Shown one piece after another: positions 5,138 to 5,801 of a stretch of 5,801 nucleotides of DNA (positions are counted from its first letter, which is position 1; every line of letters begins with the position of its first letter). The notes under the pieces were generated by a model that did no database searches, had not been told where the DNA came from, and worked only from the letters and a program-made list of their open reading frames with translations. The position numbers and the translations under genes are program-made. The stretch is from DHVE2 group archaeon (GTDB taxonomy: Archaea > Thermoplasmatota > Thermoplasmata > Thermoplasmatales > Aciduliprofundaceae), in the NCBI GenBank assembly GCA_015520975.1, contig WAOZ01000187.1:1-5801 (forward strand), given 5' to 3'.

Positions 5138-5698
5138 CACCACTTAATAAAAAATTGTAGATAGAAGCGAAAGCGTAGACGTATGAGAGAGCGGAATGGA
5201 TAGAGGAATTGTGAGGCCATCTACGATAGAATCTTTTAATTCTGTGTTTCAGGATACTGAACCATTGCTCAATAGGATTTCTCTTACCGAATGTTATATG
5301 TTGCCAAGGTAAGTCGAGTCTCTGTAGAGCCCAGCGGTACCATAAACCATCATCCACATACGCTTTCGGGTTCGTTTGTGCAGAATTTAAGCAATTGTTT
5401 CATAAAGATGAGCGTGTCAAGGCAGGAGTGAGAAGATGTTGAGTACACAGCGAGAATCTGACGAGTGCGAATCTCCGTTGGCTGCCCGTAGATAATTCCC
5501 TCTTACTTTTTCCTATCCATATTGAATAACTTCCCTGCCCATGTGATACCATAATCTAACAGCTTCATAGTTTGCTCTATCTATCTCGCCAATAATCTCC
5601 GTCACTTTCCTGTATGACAATGGAATGTATGGGGATATTGTTAAAATTCGCATATTTTCGCTTTTCATCTCTATTATGAAAAGTTTATTTTCCCGCAC
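5133..5698 (-). pseudogene. Transposase remnant, IS6/IS240-like DDE type
   Basis: Three frames carry consecutive parts of one transposase. N-terminal part: 5698-5513, with PLSYRKVTEIIGEI and NYEAVRLWYHMGREV, the helix-turn-helix region, ending at TAG. The same frame continues as EKVRGNYLRAA. One extra base at about 5474-5480 leads to EIRTRQILAVYSTSSHSCLD and LIFMKQLLKFCTNEPE. One extra A in the AAA run at 5364-5366 then leads to YVDDGLWYRWALQRL, FGKRNPIEQWFSILKHRIKR and the end at TAA 5135-5133. The second catalytic Asp (in VDDG) and the Glu (in RNPIEQWF) are present. The first Asp, normally in a VDET-like motif between the helix-turn-helix and the YLWAA-like strand, is missing, which points to an internal deletion of a few tens of codons. 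The N-terminal start is uncertain; a GTG at 5698 is only the first available codon. Confidence 0.8.
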
Positions 5699-5777
5699 CC
5701 TATCACTTAATCAGATGGGTATTTTCATACTCTATTTCCTGCGCCATCAGATTATTTATCGCTGCTTTTTTATTTAC

Positions 5778-5791
5778 TTTATCTTAACATC
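5778..5791 (-). repeat. Right candidate terminal inverted repeat of the IS remnant
   Basis: On the minus strand this reads GATGTTAAGATAAA, the partner of 5124-5137. It lies about 80 bases before the first recognisable transposase codons, a plausible distance for an IS6-like element, but only ten bases remain to the window edge, so the outer flank cannot be judged. Confidence 0.4.
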
Positions 5792-5801
5792 TTTTAAAAA
5801 C

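Larger units (their letters stand above)
5124..5791 (-). mobile_element. Decayed IS6-like insertion sequence
   Basis: The stretch holds the remains of one transposase gene read on the minus strand. Its edges are proposed from an imperfect inverted repeat: GATGTCAAGTTAAG (5124-5137) against GATGTTAAGATAAA (complement of 5778-5791), 11 of 14 identical. The repeat overlaps the transposase stop codon (5135-5133), as is common in compact elements. No matching target duplication is visible beside it, as expected if the element is old or the edges are slightly off. The element is inactive, since its gene has a stop, two frameshifts and an internal gap. Confidence 0.6.

Noticed and set aside
1..5801. 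CRISPR array, tRNA or rRNA genes
   Set aside because: No regularly spaced direct repeats, tRNA cloverleaf signatures or rRNA-like stretches were seen on either strand.

Overview
The window reads as archaeal, most probably euryarchaeal and possibly Thermoplasmata/DHVE2-like. Visible promoters have a BRE (CGAAA) followed by a TATA box (TTTAAATA or TTTATATA). Shine-Dalgarno sites are of the GGTGATG/AGGAGGT type, two genes appear leaderless or short-leadered, and the gene content (SMC, KaiC-like RecA ATPases, a DUF429 RNase H-fold protein, a short MazG, an MscS channel, an IS6-like transposase) is typical of archaea. The genus-level guess is inference only.

Layout. (1) 1-821, minus: N-terminal 273 codons of the chromosome-segregation ATPase SMC, running off the left edge. 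(2) 822-1040: divergent promoter region holding BRE/TATA elements for both directions and several TGTC/GACA operator-like dyads. (3) 1041-2285, plus: a three-helix membrane protein with a long basic tail, overlapped (ATGA) by a DUF429 gene that is frameshifted in an A8 run. (4) 2307-3122 and 3141-3404, plus: an MscS-type channel and a short MazG-type pyrophosphohydrolase. (5) 4655-3382, minus: two RecA/KaiC-like genes joined by an ATGA overlap. The first has a TGA stop inside the Walker A motif and a frameshift; the second has a frameshift in an A6 run and runs 23 bases into the 3' end of mazG. (6) 4656-4895: promoter region. (7) 4896-5093, plus: a 65-residue protein of unknown function with a strong ribosome site and a T-rich terminator. 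(8) About 5124-5791: a decayed IS6-like insertion sequence.

The most notable signal is regulatory. The promoters of the membrane-protein gene (956-1011) and of the 65-residue gene (4818-4873) align without gaps, 43 of 56 bases identical, although the two coding regions show no evident similarity. Both carry ATGTCATA 13 bases, and TGTCNGACAAA 25 bases, after the first base of the TATA box. A further copy of the site lies directly upstream of the 65-residue gene's promoter. The smc promoter, on the other strand, carries related sites (TGTCGGACA, and TGTCATGTTTCGGACA near its predicted transcription start). I infer a small regulon linking smc, a membrane protein with a DNA-friendly basic tail, and a tiny helical protein, plausibly tied to chromosome or cell-cycle functions. 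The regulator is not in the window.

A second theme is damage. Single-base lesions occur in the DUF429 gene, both KaiC-like genes and the transposase, while SMC, the membrane protein, MscS, MazG and the small protein are intact. Several lesions are in A/T runs, so sequencing error, true decay and slippage-type recoding must be told apart.
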